A stretch of DNA of 15,014 bases from an uncultured Rickettsiales bacterium. GTDB taxonomy: Bacteria; Pseudomonadota; Alphaproteobacteria; Rickettsiales; UBA1997. Where the stretch lies: positions 1 to 15,014 of the forward strand of contig CATOJU010000010.1 of NCBI GenBank assembly GCA_951800555.1. The letters are read 5' to 3'. Below the pieces are notes generated by a model. The model was not told the DNA's origin, did no database searches, and worked only from the letters and a program-made list of their open reading frames with translations. Shown here one piece after another: positions 1 through 7,184 of the stretch (positions are counted from its first letter, which is position 1; each line of letters opens with the position of its first letter). The translations under genes and the position numbers were made by a program.

Positions 1-13
1 ATATAAATTAATA

Positions 14-40
14 AAAATCTTGTTTTTTTAACAAAGTTTT
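14..40. terminator. Weak stem-loop, possible terminator of an upstream gene
   Basis: An imperfect inverted repeat (AAAATCTTGTT at 14-24, AACAAAGTTTT at 30-40) has a 5-nt T loop, with two adjacent mismatches in an 11-bp stem. T-rich sequence follows on the right. It could end transcription of a gene lying before the window. In sequence this AT-rich such stems arise easily by chance, so support is weak. Confidence 0.3.
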
Positions 41-76
41 ATTATTATATTTAATAATTAAAATATTTTTCTTAGT

Positions 77-106
77 TTGAAAATCAAGTTTTAATTAATT
101 TAATAT
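77..106 (+). promoter_or_regulatory. Probable sigma70-type promoter of pgsA-recO
   Basis: TTGAAA (77-82) and TAATAT (101-106) are separated by 18 bp. They lie about 60 bp before the pgsA ATG, in the right orientation. The -35 box is good and the -10 box fair. No other hexamer pair in 1-164 is better. The AT richness makes false -10 boxes common, so this is moderate support only. Confidence 0.42.
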
Positions 107-164
107 CTTGCTTTTTATTATTTATAAAGTATTTTTAATATGATTATTAACAATAAAAACAAAG

Positions 165-776
165 ATGAAAAAGGCAGAATTACCAAATTTGCTAACCTTA
201 ATTAGAATTATAGTTATTCCAATTATAATAATATCATTTTATGTGCCTTGGAAAATAACAAATTTAATAGCGGCAGCACTTTTTATGTTTGCAAGTTTAA
301 CTGACTTTTTTGACGGCTATCTAGCCAGATTGTATAAAGTACAATCAAATTTTGGTAAATGCTTTGACCCTATTGCCGATAAACTTTTAGTTGCTGTTTC
401 TTTAATAATGTTAGTAAATTTTTCATCAAGAAATGTTTTTATAGTAATTCCTTCTTTAGTTATAATTTGTAGAGAAATCTTAGTTTCTGGATTAAGAGAA
501 TTTTTAGCAACTATAAATGTTGGTATGCCAGTAACAAAACTTGCAAAATGGAAAACAACAATACAAATGATGGCTATAACTGCTTTACTTTTAGCAAGTA
601 AAGATTCCTATTATACATATGAAAATATTATGGACTATTTTGAAGTAGAACCATTTTTAAGAATATTTTTTAATGGATTGATCGAAAAACTTGGTATAAT
701 AATGCTAAATATAGCGGCCATATTAACAATTATAACGGGTTATGCCTATTATAAAATTGGTATAAAAAATATGTAA
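165..776 (+). CDS. pgsA: CDP-diacylglycerol--glycerol-3-phosphate 3-phosphatidyltransferase
   Basis: This inner-membrane enzyme condenses CDP-diacylglycerol with glycerol-3-phosphate to phosphatidylglycerophosphate, the first committed step to phosphatidylglycerol and cardiolipin. The complete CDP-alcohol phosphotransferase motif is visible: D47-x2-D50-G51-x2-A54-R55-x8-G64-x3-D68-x3-D72, with the four metal-binding aspartates intact. Hydrophobic segments at about 8-28, 31-48, 75-95, 98-112, 132-147 and 172-197 fit the family's six-helix topology. The length of 203 residues is normal. The N-terminal P-N-L-L-T-L-x-R stretch is typical, which supports this ATG although no good Shine-Dalgarno precedes it. 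recO follows after 3 bases, so the two are probably cotranscribed. PgsY-type or other CDP-alcohol enzymes are less likely given the N-terminal motif. Confidence 0.93.
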   Translation: MKKAELPNLLTLIRIIVIPIIIISFYVPWKITNLIAAALFMFASLTDFFDGYLARLYKVQSNFGKCFDPIADKLLVAVSLIMLVNFSSRNVFIVIPSLVIICREILVSGLREFLATINVGMPVTKLAKWKTTIQMMAITALLLASKDSYYTYENIMDYFEVEPFLRIFFNGLIEKLGIIMLNIAAILTIITGYAYYKIGIKNM

Positions 777-779
777 ATA

Positions 780-1511
780 ATGCCTAAAATAAATGATGAA
801 GGATTTTTAATCCATATTAAAAAATATAATGAAAAAAGTTTAATAGTTAAAATTATTAGTAAAAATAATGGTATTATTTCTGGATTTTTAAAGAAAAATT
901 TTAATAAAAACGACAAATATATTAACCAAATTGGTAATTTTATAAATTTTGAATACAATTATAAAACTATTGATAGAAAAGGAACAATATATATAGAAAA
1001 TATTAAAAGTTATATAGGATTGATATTTAATAATAAATTTAATCTTTCAATTTTTAATTCCGTTATTGCAATTTTGGTTAATTCTATTAACGAAAATGAT
1101 AATATTGAAGAAATTTATAAAATATTTGAAAAAATAATTTTTAATTTTGCTTCTGATGATAAAAACTTAATCTTTTATTATATAAATTTTTTATTTAAAA
1201 TTGTAGTTTATTTAGGAATAAATATTGATATTTCAAAATGTGCAGTAAGTGGAGTTGATGAAGTTTATTATATGTCTCCTAAAACCGCGAATTGTGTAAG
1301 TAAAGAAGTAGGAGAAAAGTATAAAAATAAATTGTTTGTTATTCCAAAATGTTTTTTTGAGAATTGTTTTGATAAAATAGAAATTATAAATTCTATAAAT
1401 ATTTTGCACTATTTTATTGAAAAAATTTTTAAAAACAATGAAATTCATTATAAATATAAAAATATTAATTTCTTAAAAAGAATTATCATTAATAATATAA
1501 AATTTATATAA
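780..1511 (+). CDS. recO: DNA repair protein RecO (highly AT-drifted)
   Basis: RecO is a recombination mediator that works with RecR (and RecF) to load RecA on SSB-coated DNA. The N-terminal region (about 1-80) has the OB-fold pattern of the family: D-E-G near residue 6, then a K-Y-N-E-K-S-L-I-V stretch and a short-strand G-I-I-S-G segment. The C-terminal half holds the best signature: S-K-C-A-V-S-G at 152-158 followed by Y-x-S-P-K-T-A-N-C-V-S around 164-174. This corresponds to the C-x-x-T/S-G...YVSPKSGRAVS block I know from alphaproteobacterial RecO. The length (243) is normal. Composition is strongly biased to Ile, Asn and Lys, as expected from AT drift. The gene starts 3 bases after the pgsA stop and its own stop lies inside a terminator stem. 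Function is inferred from the signature; overall divergence is high. Confidence 0.83.
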   Translation: MPKINDEGFLIHIKKYNEKSLIVKIISKNNGIISGFLKKNFNKNDKYINQIGNFINFEYNYKTIDRKGTIYIENIKSYIGLIFNNKFNLSIFNSVIAILVNSINENDNIEEIYKIFEKIIFNFASDDKNLIFYYINFLFKIVVYLGINIDISKCAVSGVDEVYYMSPKTANCVSKEVGEKYKNKLFVIPKCFFENCFDKIEIINSINILHYFIEKIFKNNEIHYKYKNINFLKRIIINNIKFI

Positions 1512-1556
1512 TTTCAACTTTATTTTTAATTTTAAAAAGTAAAAGTTGAAATTATA
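1507..1556. terminator. 15-bp perfect hairpin, shared terminator of recO and the Sel1 gene
   Basis: The left arm TATAATTTCAACTTT (1507-1521) is exactly complementary to the right arm (1542-1556), with a 20-nt AT-rich loop. The recO stop codon (1509-1511) lies inside the left arm. The site lies between converging genes and can end transcription from both sides. The sequence beyond each arm is T-rich but has no uninterrupted U-run. A perfect 15-bp match is unlikely by chance even at this base composition. Confidence 0.68.
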
Positions 1557-1587
1557 CTATAATTTTATTTTAAATGAATAAAAATAT

Positions 1588-3015
1588 TTATTTGAATTGG
1601 ATTACTAATTCTTTTGATTCGCTCTCCTCTTCTAAATTATCTTCAAAATTTTTTAATAATAAAATATTCTCAGAATTTTTTTTATTATTTTCTAACAATT
1701 TTAATGTATTAGAAAAATTTTTCAATTTTATATTTAATCCATCTAATTCATTTTTATTAATTTTTATACTATCACCAAAATATAAAAATCCTACTTTTTG
1801 GCTCAAAGAAATGAATTGCTTAAGAAGTTCATTATCTGTATTTAATTTAAGTTTTTGTAATAAATTTTTTACAGTCTCAGCAATATTACGCATTTTACTT
1901 TTACTATAATAAAATTCATTTTCTCCAAAATTAATACCATTTTTAATTATTTGTTCAATAAATGTTGGATTATTTCTATTTAAATCTTCAATAAAAATTT
2001 CATTTGTTAAAATTGTGCACAATATAGGTTCTCCAGAACTAGCACGAATATTAGAAATTTCATTAATTTCCATAATATCATTGGAAAGTTTTTCTTTATC
2101 TTCATTATTCAATAATTTATTAAAAAAATGCAATATTCCCAATTGAATTAATTTTTTACTAGAAGCAACAAAATTTTTATTATTAGTTATATTTAAACCA
2201 GTATTTAATCCCATTAAACTAAATTCGTCATCTTTTTCCAATATATAGGAAAATGTTCTTTTAATTAAATCAATTTTGTCATCATTACAGGCAGAGAGAA
2301 AAATATTATAAACATCATTTATATGTAGATTTTCTAATAATGAATCAATAATATATTCTTTATTATTATAATAAATAATTTTAATAAAATTTTGTATTAA
2401 ATAATTTTGTGAAACAATTAATTTTGAAATTAAATTAATATTATTTGAATTTTTTAATGTAAAATCAAAAAAATTACATATTGATTCATCAATTGTACCG
2501 CCAATTTTTGGACTTTCTGTATTAGATTTCACAAAATCATATACATCAATATCATAATCAATAGGTTCATATATCATATTAGATTCTTCATATTTATTAG
2601 GAGCCGATTTAAAAGGATATGGGCGTTTAACTATTTCACCTTGTTTTTCAAGATATTCTCTTTTTTTATTCGTTTCATTTTCTGCCTTTCTATACCAAAT
2701 TACAGCTTCAATTTTATCTATTTTAACACCAAATCCAAATCTTAACATATCACCAAATTTAGTCATTCCTTTTATATTTCCTAAATCTGCTGCCATTTTA
2801 AAATATTGAGCAGCTTTTTTAAAATCAGTTGTTATACCAGCATCATTTTTATAAAGTATTTCACCACATAAAACCATTGCATCAATATCACCTTCTTTTG
2901 CTGCTAATTTTATATATTCAAATCCTTCTAAATATTTTTTATTATCATATAAAGCTTTTCCTATTGAAAATAGTATTTTACTATTATCCGTTTTTTTATT
3001 TTCCATAATTCCCAT
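1588..3015 (-). CDS. Sel1-like repeat protein with long uncharacterised C-terminal region
   Basis: Sel1-like (TPR-related) helical repeats fill the first quarter. They are visible around residues 12-40 (partial), 44-80 (A-M-V-L-C-G-E-I-L-Y...A-A-Q-Y-F-K-M-A-A-D-L-G-N) and 81-112 (G-M-T-K-F-G-D-M-L-R-F-G-F-G-V). Such repeats mediate protein-protein contacts. Residues about 130-475 match no family I recognise; they look mainly alpha-helical and acidic or Asn-rich, with no signal peptide and no membrane segment. Sel1 proteins are frequent among secreted or surface factors of intracellular bacteria, but no secretion signal is visible here, so an effector role is only inference. The start could be this ATG or the one three codons later (3004-3006); neither has a convincing ribosome site. 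The gene has its own strong promoter and is not in an operon with tkt upstream. Confidence 0.7.
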   Translation of the reverse strand: MGIMENKKTDNSKILFSIGKALYDNKKYLEGFEYIKLAAKEGDIDAMVLCGEILYKNDAGITTDFKKAAQYFKMAADLGNIKGMTKFGDMLRFGFGVKIDKIEAVIWYRKAENETNKKREYLEKQGEIVKRPYPFKSAPNKYEESNMIYEPIDYDIDVYDFVKSNTESPKIGGTIDESICNFFDFTLKNSNNINLISKLIVSQNYLIQNFIKIIYYNNKEYIIDSLLENLHINDVYNIFLSACNDDKIDLIKRTFSYILEKDDEFSLMGLNTGLNITNNKNFVASSKKLIQLGILHFFNKLLNNEDKEKLSNDIMEINEISNIRASSGEPILCTILTNEIFIEDLNRNNPTFIEQIIKNGINFGENEFYYSKSKMRNIAETVKNLLQKLKLNTDNELLKQFISLSQKVGFLYFGDSIKINKNELDGLNIKLKNFSNTLKLLENNKKNSENILLLKNFEDNLEEESESKELVIQFK

Positions 3016-3022
3016 AATTTAT

Positions 3023-3039
3023 TAATAACAAAGTTATTA
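3023..3039. promoter_or_regulatory. Palindrome overlapping the -10 box of the Sel1 gene (possible operator)
   Basis: TAATAAC (3023-3029) and GTTATTA (3033-3039) form perfect 7-bp arms around AAA. The right arm overlaps the -10 box of the Sel1 promoter and the left arm covers the expected transcription start. That placement is typical of a repressor site. The bound protein is unknown, and a short mRNA-leader hairpin is an alternative. Confidence 0.4.
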
Positions 3040-3064
3040 TACTATATTTATTGGGAATAGTCAA
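3036..3064 (-). promoter_or_regulatory. Strong sigma70 promoter of the Sel1-repeat gene
   Basis: Read on the minus strand, TTGACT (3064-3059) is followed after exactly 17 bp by a consensus TATAAT (3041-3036). The expected start is near 3029, giving a leader of only about 14 bases before the first ATG. This is the best promoter match in the window. Confidence 0.75.
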
Positions 3065-3134
3065 CGCATTTTAAAAAAAATGATTGAATTAATTCTTTAT
3101 TAATATTTATGCAGAAGGTCAACAGTATTGAGAG

Positions 3135-5111
3135 TTAATTTCTCGAATTTTCAATTATTTTTTCAACTATATTTTTTTTAGTTATACCAAAAAATTCATA
3201 AACTTCTTCAGCTGGAGCTGAAATTCCAAATTTATCATTTTTTATACCAAAAAATAATCCATTTTCTCCAATATATCTTTCCCAACCATATCCACAAGCT
3301 GCCTCTATTCCAACTCTTAAAGTTTTTCTATTTAAAACTTCTTCTTTATAATTATCGTCTTGTCTATCAAAAATATCAAAACAAGGAGCAGAAACAACTC
3401 TTGCTTCAATATTATTGTTTTTCAGTTCTTCTTGAACTTCTAAAGCTAAATTTACTTCAGTTCCAGTAGCTATTAAAGTAACGGTTGCTTTTTTGTTTTC
3501 TCTTAAAACATAGGCACCTTTTTTAACTAGATTTTCCTCTGGTTTATCATTTATAAAATCAACACTTTGCCTTGAAAGTATTAAAGCAGATGGTATATAT
3601 TTATTTTTTATAGCTATTTCATAACAATCAATAGTTTCTTGTAAATCTGCTGGTCTAAATACGTTTAAATTAGGTATAGCTCTTAAATTTGCTAAATGTT
3701 CCACTGGTTGATGTGTTGGTCCATCTTCACCAAGACCAATACTATCGTGAGTTAAAATATATAAAACTTGTAAACCCATTAAAGCACTTAATCTTATAGC
3801 TGGTTTTTCATAATCTGCAAAACAAAAGAATGTTCCTGCGTAGGGAATTATTCCACCATTTAAAACCAATCCATTCATTATAGCAGCCATAGAATGCTCT
3901 CTTATTCCATAATTCAAATATCTACCACTATAATTATCTTTATTTAAAACATCTATACTTTCTGTTTTTGTAAGAACTGAACTAGTTAAATCAGCACTAC
4001 CACCAATTAATTGTTCTATATCTTTTGTTAAAACTTCCAAGACTCTTTGTGAAGATTTCCTTGTAGCTTCTTTTGGAGTTTCAGCTATAATTTGCTTTTT
4101 AAAATTTTGTAAATTTTCTTCCCAATCATCACCTAAATCACCTTTTAATAATCTTGTAAATTCTTCAAATTTATCTGATTTTTCACAATTCTTCTTCCAT
4201 TCTGCAAAAACTTCTTCATTTCTTTCAACTGATTCTTTCCATAATTGTAAAACATTTTCTGGAATTTCAAAATCTCCCCAATTTTCACAATCTAAAGCTA
4301 TTTTAGTAGCTTTTAATTCATCTCCTTTTATAGGAGAACCATGACATTTATTGGTACCTTCTTTTGGAGAGCAATAACCAATTTTAGTTTTAAATGATAT
4401 AAATACTGGTTTATCACTATTTTGCGCTTCTGTTAATACATTTTTTATGGAATCAAAATTATGTCCATCCGCTTCTAGATATTTAAAATTTATTGATTCA
4501 AATCGCATTTTCATATCTTCATTTCTAGCAACAGAAGTATTACCATCAATTGTTATTTCATTATTATCCCATAAAATAATTAAATTTTTTAAATTCAAAT
4601 TTCCGGCAATAGACAAAGCTTCATAACTTATACCTTCCATAAGACAACCATCTCCAACCATACAATAAGTTTTATGATTTATTAAATCACCAAATTTTGC
4701 ATTCAAATGCCTTTCCGCAATAGCCATACCAACTGCATTTGCAACGCCTTGTCCTAATGGTCCAGTTGTAGTTTCTATACCTTTTAAATATCCATATTCT
4801 GGATGACCAGCGGCTTTTGAATGTAATTGCCTAAAATTCTTTATTTGTTCTAAAGTACAATCTTCATAGCCAGTTAAATAAAGTAAAGAATACAATAGCA
4901 TAGAACCATGACCTGCAGATAAAATAAATCTATCTCTATCGGCCCAATTCGGTTTTAATGGTGAAAATTTTAAAAATTCTGCAAATAAAACTGTTGCAAT
5001 ATCAGCAAAACCTAATGGTAAACCAGGATGGCCTGAATTTGCTTTTGCTATTGCATCTAAAGATAAACACCTTATAGCATTTGCCATTAATTTTAATTCT
5101 TCGTTTTTCAT
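3135..5111 (-). CDS. tkt: Transketolase
   Basis: This thiamine-diphosphate enzyme transfers two-carbon ketol units between sugar phosphates in the non-oxidative pentose phosphate pathway, supplying ribose-5-phosphate and erythrose-4-phosphate. It is full length (658 residues). All three domains are present: the PP domain with S-G-H-P-G (26-30) and H68, the ThDP/metal motif G153-D-G...W-D-N-N (181-184), the Pyr domain with the catalytic glutamate E405 in G-I-R-E-H-S, H455, and E-D-G-P-T-H-Q-P-V-E-H (462-472), and phosphate-binding R513 in S-R-Q. The C-terminal domain spans about 535-658. No inactivating change is visible. The N-terminal region matches the family from this ATG, although no Shine-Dalgarno is seen. 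No other pentose-phosphate gene is adjacent. It is one of the less AT-drifted proteins here, consistent with strong constraint. Confidence 0.97.
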   Translation of the reverse strand: MKNEELKLMANAIRCLSLDAIAKANSGHPGLPLGFADIATVLFAEFLKFSPLKPNWADRDRFILSAGHGSMLLYSLLYLTGYEDCTLEQIKNFRQLHSKAAGHPEYGYLKGIETTTGPLGQGVANAVGMAIAERHLNAKFGDLINHKTYCMVGDGCLMEGISYEALSIAGNLNLKNLIILWDNNEITIDGNTSVARNEDMKMRFESINFKYLEADGHNFDSIKNVLTEAQNSDKPVFISFKTKIGYCSPKEGTNKCHGSPIKGDELKATKIALDCENWGDFEIPENVLQLWKESVERNEEVFAEWKKNCEKSDKFEEFTRLLKGDLGDDWEENLQNFKKQIIAETPKEATRKSSQRVLEVLTKDIEQLIGGSADLTSSVLTKTESIDVLNKDNYSGRYLNYGIREHSMAAIMNGLVLNGGIIPYAGTFFCFADYEKPAIRLSALMGLQVLYILTHDSIGLGEDGPTHQPVEHLANLRAIPNLNVFRPADLQETIDCYEIAIKNKYIPSALILSRQSVDFINDKPEENLVKKGAYVLRENKKATVTLIATGTEVNLALEVQEELKNNNIEARVVSAPCFDIFDRQDDNYKEEVLNRKTLRVGIEAACGYGWERYIGENGLFFGIKNDKFGISAPAEEVYEFFGITKKNIVEKIIENSRN

Positions 5112-5131
5112 ATTTTTTATATAATTTATTT

Positions 5132-5171
5132 ATTATAATAATATTATAAATATTTTTTAAAATAACAAGAA
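5132..5171 (-). promoter_or_regulatory. Possible promoter region of tkt
   Basis: On the minus strand a weak TTCTTG (5171-5166) lies 17 bp before TATAAT (5148-5143). A second TATAAT lies at 5137-5132, about 20 bases before the ATG. The -10 matches are perfect but the -35 is poor, and the surroundings are almost pure A and T, so this is tentative. Confidence 0.3.
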
Positions 5172-5225
5172 AAATGTTTTTTATTAGTAAAACTATTATT
5201 AAAACTAATATAAAAAATTATTTCC

Positions 5226-5266
5226 TATCTTTATTTTTCTAAAGTTTAATACAAATAGAAAAGATA
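5226..5266 (-). terminator. Terminator-like hairpin downstream of the ankyrin gene
   Basis: TATCTTTATTTTTCTA (5226-5241) can pair with TAGAAAAGATA (5256-5266), leaving a bulge in the longer arm and a 14-nt loop. Read on the minus strand it lies about 25 bases after the ankyrin gene's stop. After a short GGAAATAA gap it is followed by six T residues. It would insulate tkt from ankyrin-gene transcription. Confidence 0.42.
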
Positions 5267-5291
5267 AAAAAATCAAGAATTAGGATTAAAA

Positions 5292-6452
5292 CTATTTTGA
5301 ATAATTAATCCCTTCTTTTTTATCTTTAGTAGAAAGTAATTGTTCCTCTATTTCTTTCACGGTATTTTCAAGTTTATTACTTTCTTCTTCTAAAAATATT
5401 TTAGTTTCAATATTTGTCTTTTTTTCTTTATTTTTAATTGAAATTTTATTTATTTTTGTGTCTTTATTATTTTTTACTTTAGTTGATTTTTTATTTTCCA
5501 CACTTGTTGTATTATAATCAGCTTGTTCTATTGATTTTTCTGGCAATTCAAGCGCCTTTTTCCCATATTTATTTTTTATTTCTGGATCTGCTCCATGTTC
5601 AATTAAACAAGTAACTAATTCTTTGTTTCCTGCCATTACAGCATAGTGTAAAGGTGTCATACCATTTTTATCTTTTATATTTATATCTATTTTATATTTT
5701 TCTAACAAATCTTGAAATAATTCCACCAAGTTTGTACGTGATATCGCAGTTTTTTTTGTTGATGTAGCTAAATAATGTAATAATGTCATATTATCTTTAT
5801 CTTTCAAATTTAATATATCTACACCATATCTTTCAACAGAATATTTGATTAATGCTGTATTTCCATTGTTTGCAGCAATATGTAAAGGATATATGCCATT
5901 ATTATTCTGTATTGCTTTTATATTCGCTCCGTGCTCTATAAGATATATAGCAAGTCCTACATTTTCTTCTCCCATTATATAAAATATTGGCGTATTACCA
6001 TCTTTATCTTGTAAATTTAAGTTTAATTTTAAATCTTCAACTAAATATCTAACTAATTCAACTTTTTCATACACTAATTTAACTGCGCTAGTTTTAACAC
6101 CTTTTTCGTCTTCTTTTTCCTTTATTGCATAATGTAATAATGTTCTATTATTTTTATCTTTTACATTTATATTATTAATTTCACATTCTTTAATTAAATA
6201 TTTAAATAATTCTGAATTTCTTTCTATCAATGCATAATGTAATAGTGTTATATCATTATTTTCTAAATATTTTGAAATTTTTTTAAACATTTCTTTTATA
6301 TTTTTATCATCTTTGGGAAATTTATATTTATTAGAATTATTTTCTTTGTAGGATTGAAGATATTCTAATAATTCATTACTAAATGGAATATTTTTAATTT
6401 GTTCTTCAGTCATTATTATATAATTTTGTGATTTTACTTCGTTTATTTTCAT
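5292..6452 (-). CDS. Ankyrin-repeat protein with basic charged C-terminal tail
   Basis: At least five to six ankyrin repeats are recognisable. They begin near residues 67 (D-I-T-L-L-H-Y-A-L), 102 (N-R-T-L-L-H-Y-A-I, followed by an insert), 152 (G-N-T-P-I-F-Y), 186 (G-I-Y-P-L-H-I-A-A-N-N-G), 222 (M-T-L-L-H-Y) and 264 (G-M-T-P-L-H-Y-A-V-M-A-G). Several end in the usual L-I-E-H-G-A-(N/D) turn. Residues 305-386 form a Lys/Glu/Asn-rich tail, probably disordered or coiled. There is no signal peptide or membrane segment. Ankyrin proteins bind protein partners and in intracellular bacteria are often delivered to the host, but nothing in this sequence proves secretion. The ATG at 6450-6452 is preceded by a purine-rich AGAGAGAA site, which favours it over the ATG at codon 14. 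Confidence 0.9.
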   Translation of the reverse strand: MKINEVKSQNYIIMTEEQIKNIPFSNELLEYLQSYKENNSNKYKFPKDDKNIKEMFKKISKYLENNDITLLHYALIERNSELFKYLIKECEINNINVKDKNNRTLLHYAIKEKEDEKGVKTSAVKLVYEKVELVRYLVEDLKLNLNLQDKDGNTPIFYIMGEENVGLAIYLIEHGANIKAIQNNNGIYPLHIAANNGNTALIKYSVERYGVDILNLKDKDNMTLLHYLATSTKKTAISRTNLVELFQDLLEKYKIDINIKDKNGMTPLHYAVMAGNKELVTCLIEHGADPEIKNKYGKKALELPEKSIEQADYNTTSVENKKSTKVKNNKDTKINKISIKNKEKKTNIETKIFLEEESNKLENTVKEIEEQLLSTKDKKEGINYSK

Positions 6453-6481
6453 ATATTCTCTCTAATTTAATGGTAAATATA

Positions 6482-6509
6482 AGTATATAATGCTTTTTTA
6501 AAAAATCAA
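6482..6509 (-). promoter_or_regulatory. Probable promoter of the ankyrin gene
   Basis: On the minus strand TTGATT (6509-6504) is followed after 16 bp by TATACT (6487-6482), about 30 bases before the ankyrin ATG. Both hexamers are close to consensus and the position is right. Confidence 0.55.
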
Positions 6510-6532
6510 TAATATTATTTATTTAACAAATA

Positions 6533-6675
6533 GAGCTTATTCCATCTCTTAATAAAATTTGTCATTATAATGATAAATCTATATAATTATAGAATTTTAT
6601 ATTTAGAATCTTAAAATAATAATTTTTATCTCTTAAGATTTTTTTTAACATATTATCAAGAGATGGGATGAAGTC
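6533..6675. repeat. MITE-like segment with imperfect terminal inverted repeats
   Basis: This lies in the 318-bp gap between the divergent ankyrin gene and atp operon. GAGCTTATTCCATCTCTT (6533-6550) pairs with AAGAGATGGGATGAAGTC (6658-6675): the inner 14 positions pair continuously if two G-T pairs are allowed. The outer ends lie next to TA on the left (6531-6532) and, one base out, TA on the right (6677-6678), as expected for elements that insert at TA. The interior holds a perfect TCATTATAATGA palindrome (6562-6573) and a terminator-like hairpin, but no open frame. It may be a miniature or decayed insertion element, or simply the paired base of a structured leader. No second copy lies in this window. 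Confidence 0.35.
6605..6646 (+). terminator. Terminator-like hairpin with eight T residues
   Basis: AATCTTAA (6607-6614) and TTAAGATT (6633-6640) form an 8-bp stem, extendable by one G-U and one A-U pair, around an 18-nt loop. A run of eight T residues (6639-6646) follows on the plus strand. It has the form of an intrinsic terminator but no plus-strand gene ends here. It may belong to the MITE-like segment, end a small RNA, or protect the atp promoter downstream from read-through. Confidence 0.48.
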
Positions 6676-6696
6676 CTAATTTTTAAAAAAAATAAT

Positions 6697-6724
6697 TTGA
6701 TTTTTAAAATAAAAAATATATAAT
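6697..6724 (+). promoter_or_regulatory. Probable promoter of the atp (N-ATPase) operon
   Basis: TTGATT (6697-6702) and a consensus TATAAT (6719-6724) are separated by 16 bp. Transcription would start near 6731, about 40 bases before the atpC ATG. Its place directly in front of atpC shows that atpC is the first gene of the operon here. Confidence 0.65.
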
Positions 6725-6770
6725 ATTTATTATAAATATAAGGATAATTATAAAAAATAAAGTAAAAACA

Positions 6771-7184
6771 ATGAATACTATACTAAACTTAAAAATTTAT
6801 ACATTAAATCAACTCTTCTTAGAAGAAGTTATAAAAAAAGTTTCTGTATATGGAAAAGAAGGTTTATATACGATTTTTCCTAACCATCAAGATTATGTTT
6901 CATCTTTTGATGATGGTATGTTGTATTTTGAAAAAGAAAATGGTGAAAAAATTTATATTGGAATAAATCAAGGAATATTAACAAAATGCGGTAGAGAGGT
7001 ACAAATTTCAACTTTTAATTCAATATATGGTGGTAATAGTATAGAAGAATTAAAAAAAACTGTTGAAAAAGCTATAATTGAAAGTCAAAATAAAATTGAA
7101 ATTGATAAAAAATTAAAAATATCATTAAAAAAAATAGAGCTTGAATTATTAGAACAGGTAAAATTATTCGGTAAAAGAAAATGA
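6771..7184 (+). CDS. atpC: N-type ATPase F1 subunit epsilon
   Basis: Epsilon forms part of the central stalk of the rotary ATPase and couples F1 to the c ring. The N-terminal beta-sandwich (about 5-90) is recognisable from V-Y-G-K-E-G-L-Y-T-I-F-P-N-H-Q-D-Y, the equivalent of the family's G-x-x-G-x-F-x-x-L-P-x-H block. I-G-I-N-Q-G-I-L-T-K-C-G (about 63-74) resembles N-type epsilon proteins. A helical C-terminal region follows (about 90-137). Length (137) fits. Normally atpD (beta) lies directly upstream; here there is a promoter and then a divergent ankyrin gene. AAGGAT at 6740-6745 is too far (25 bases) from this ATG to be its ribosome site, and no ATG/GTG/TTG lies between, so translation is either weakly primed or starts at an unusual codon. 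The stop overlaps the atpQ start (ATGA). Confidence 0.82.
   Translation: MNTILNLKIYTLNQLFLEEVIKKVSVYGKEGLYTIFPNHQDYVSSFDDGMLYFEKENGEKIYIGINQGILTKCGREVQISTFNSIYGGNSIEELKKTVEKAIIESQNKIEIDKKLKISLKKIELELLEQVKLFGKRK

Noticed and set aside
5182..5210. TATTAGT/ACTAATA inverted repeat before tkt
   Set aside because: A 7-bp pure-AT-dominated stem with a 15-nt loop is expected by chance here and does not coincide with a promoter or gene end.
6453..6770. Possible decayed remnant of atpD upstream of atpC
   Set aside because: No frame on either strand shows beta-subunit blocks (P-loop G-G-A-G-V-G-K-T, E-R-x-R-E-G-N-D-L). The region is AT-rich intergenic sequence with promoters and inverted repeats.
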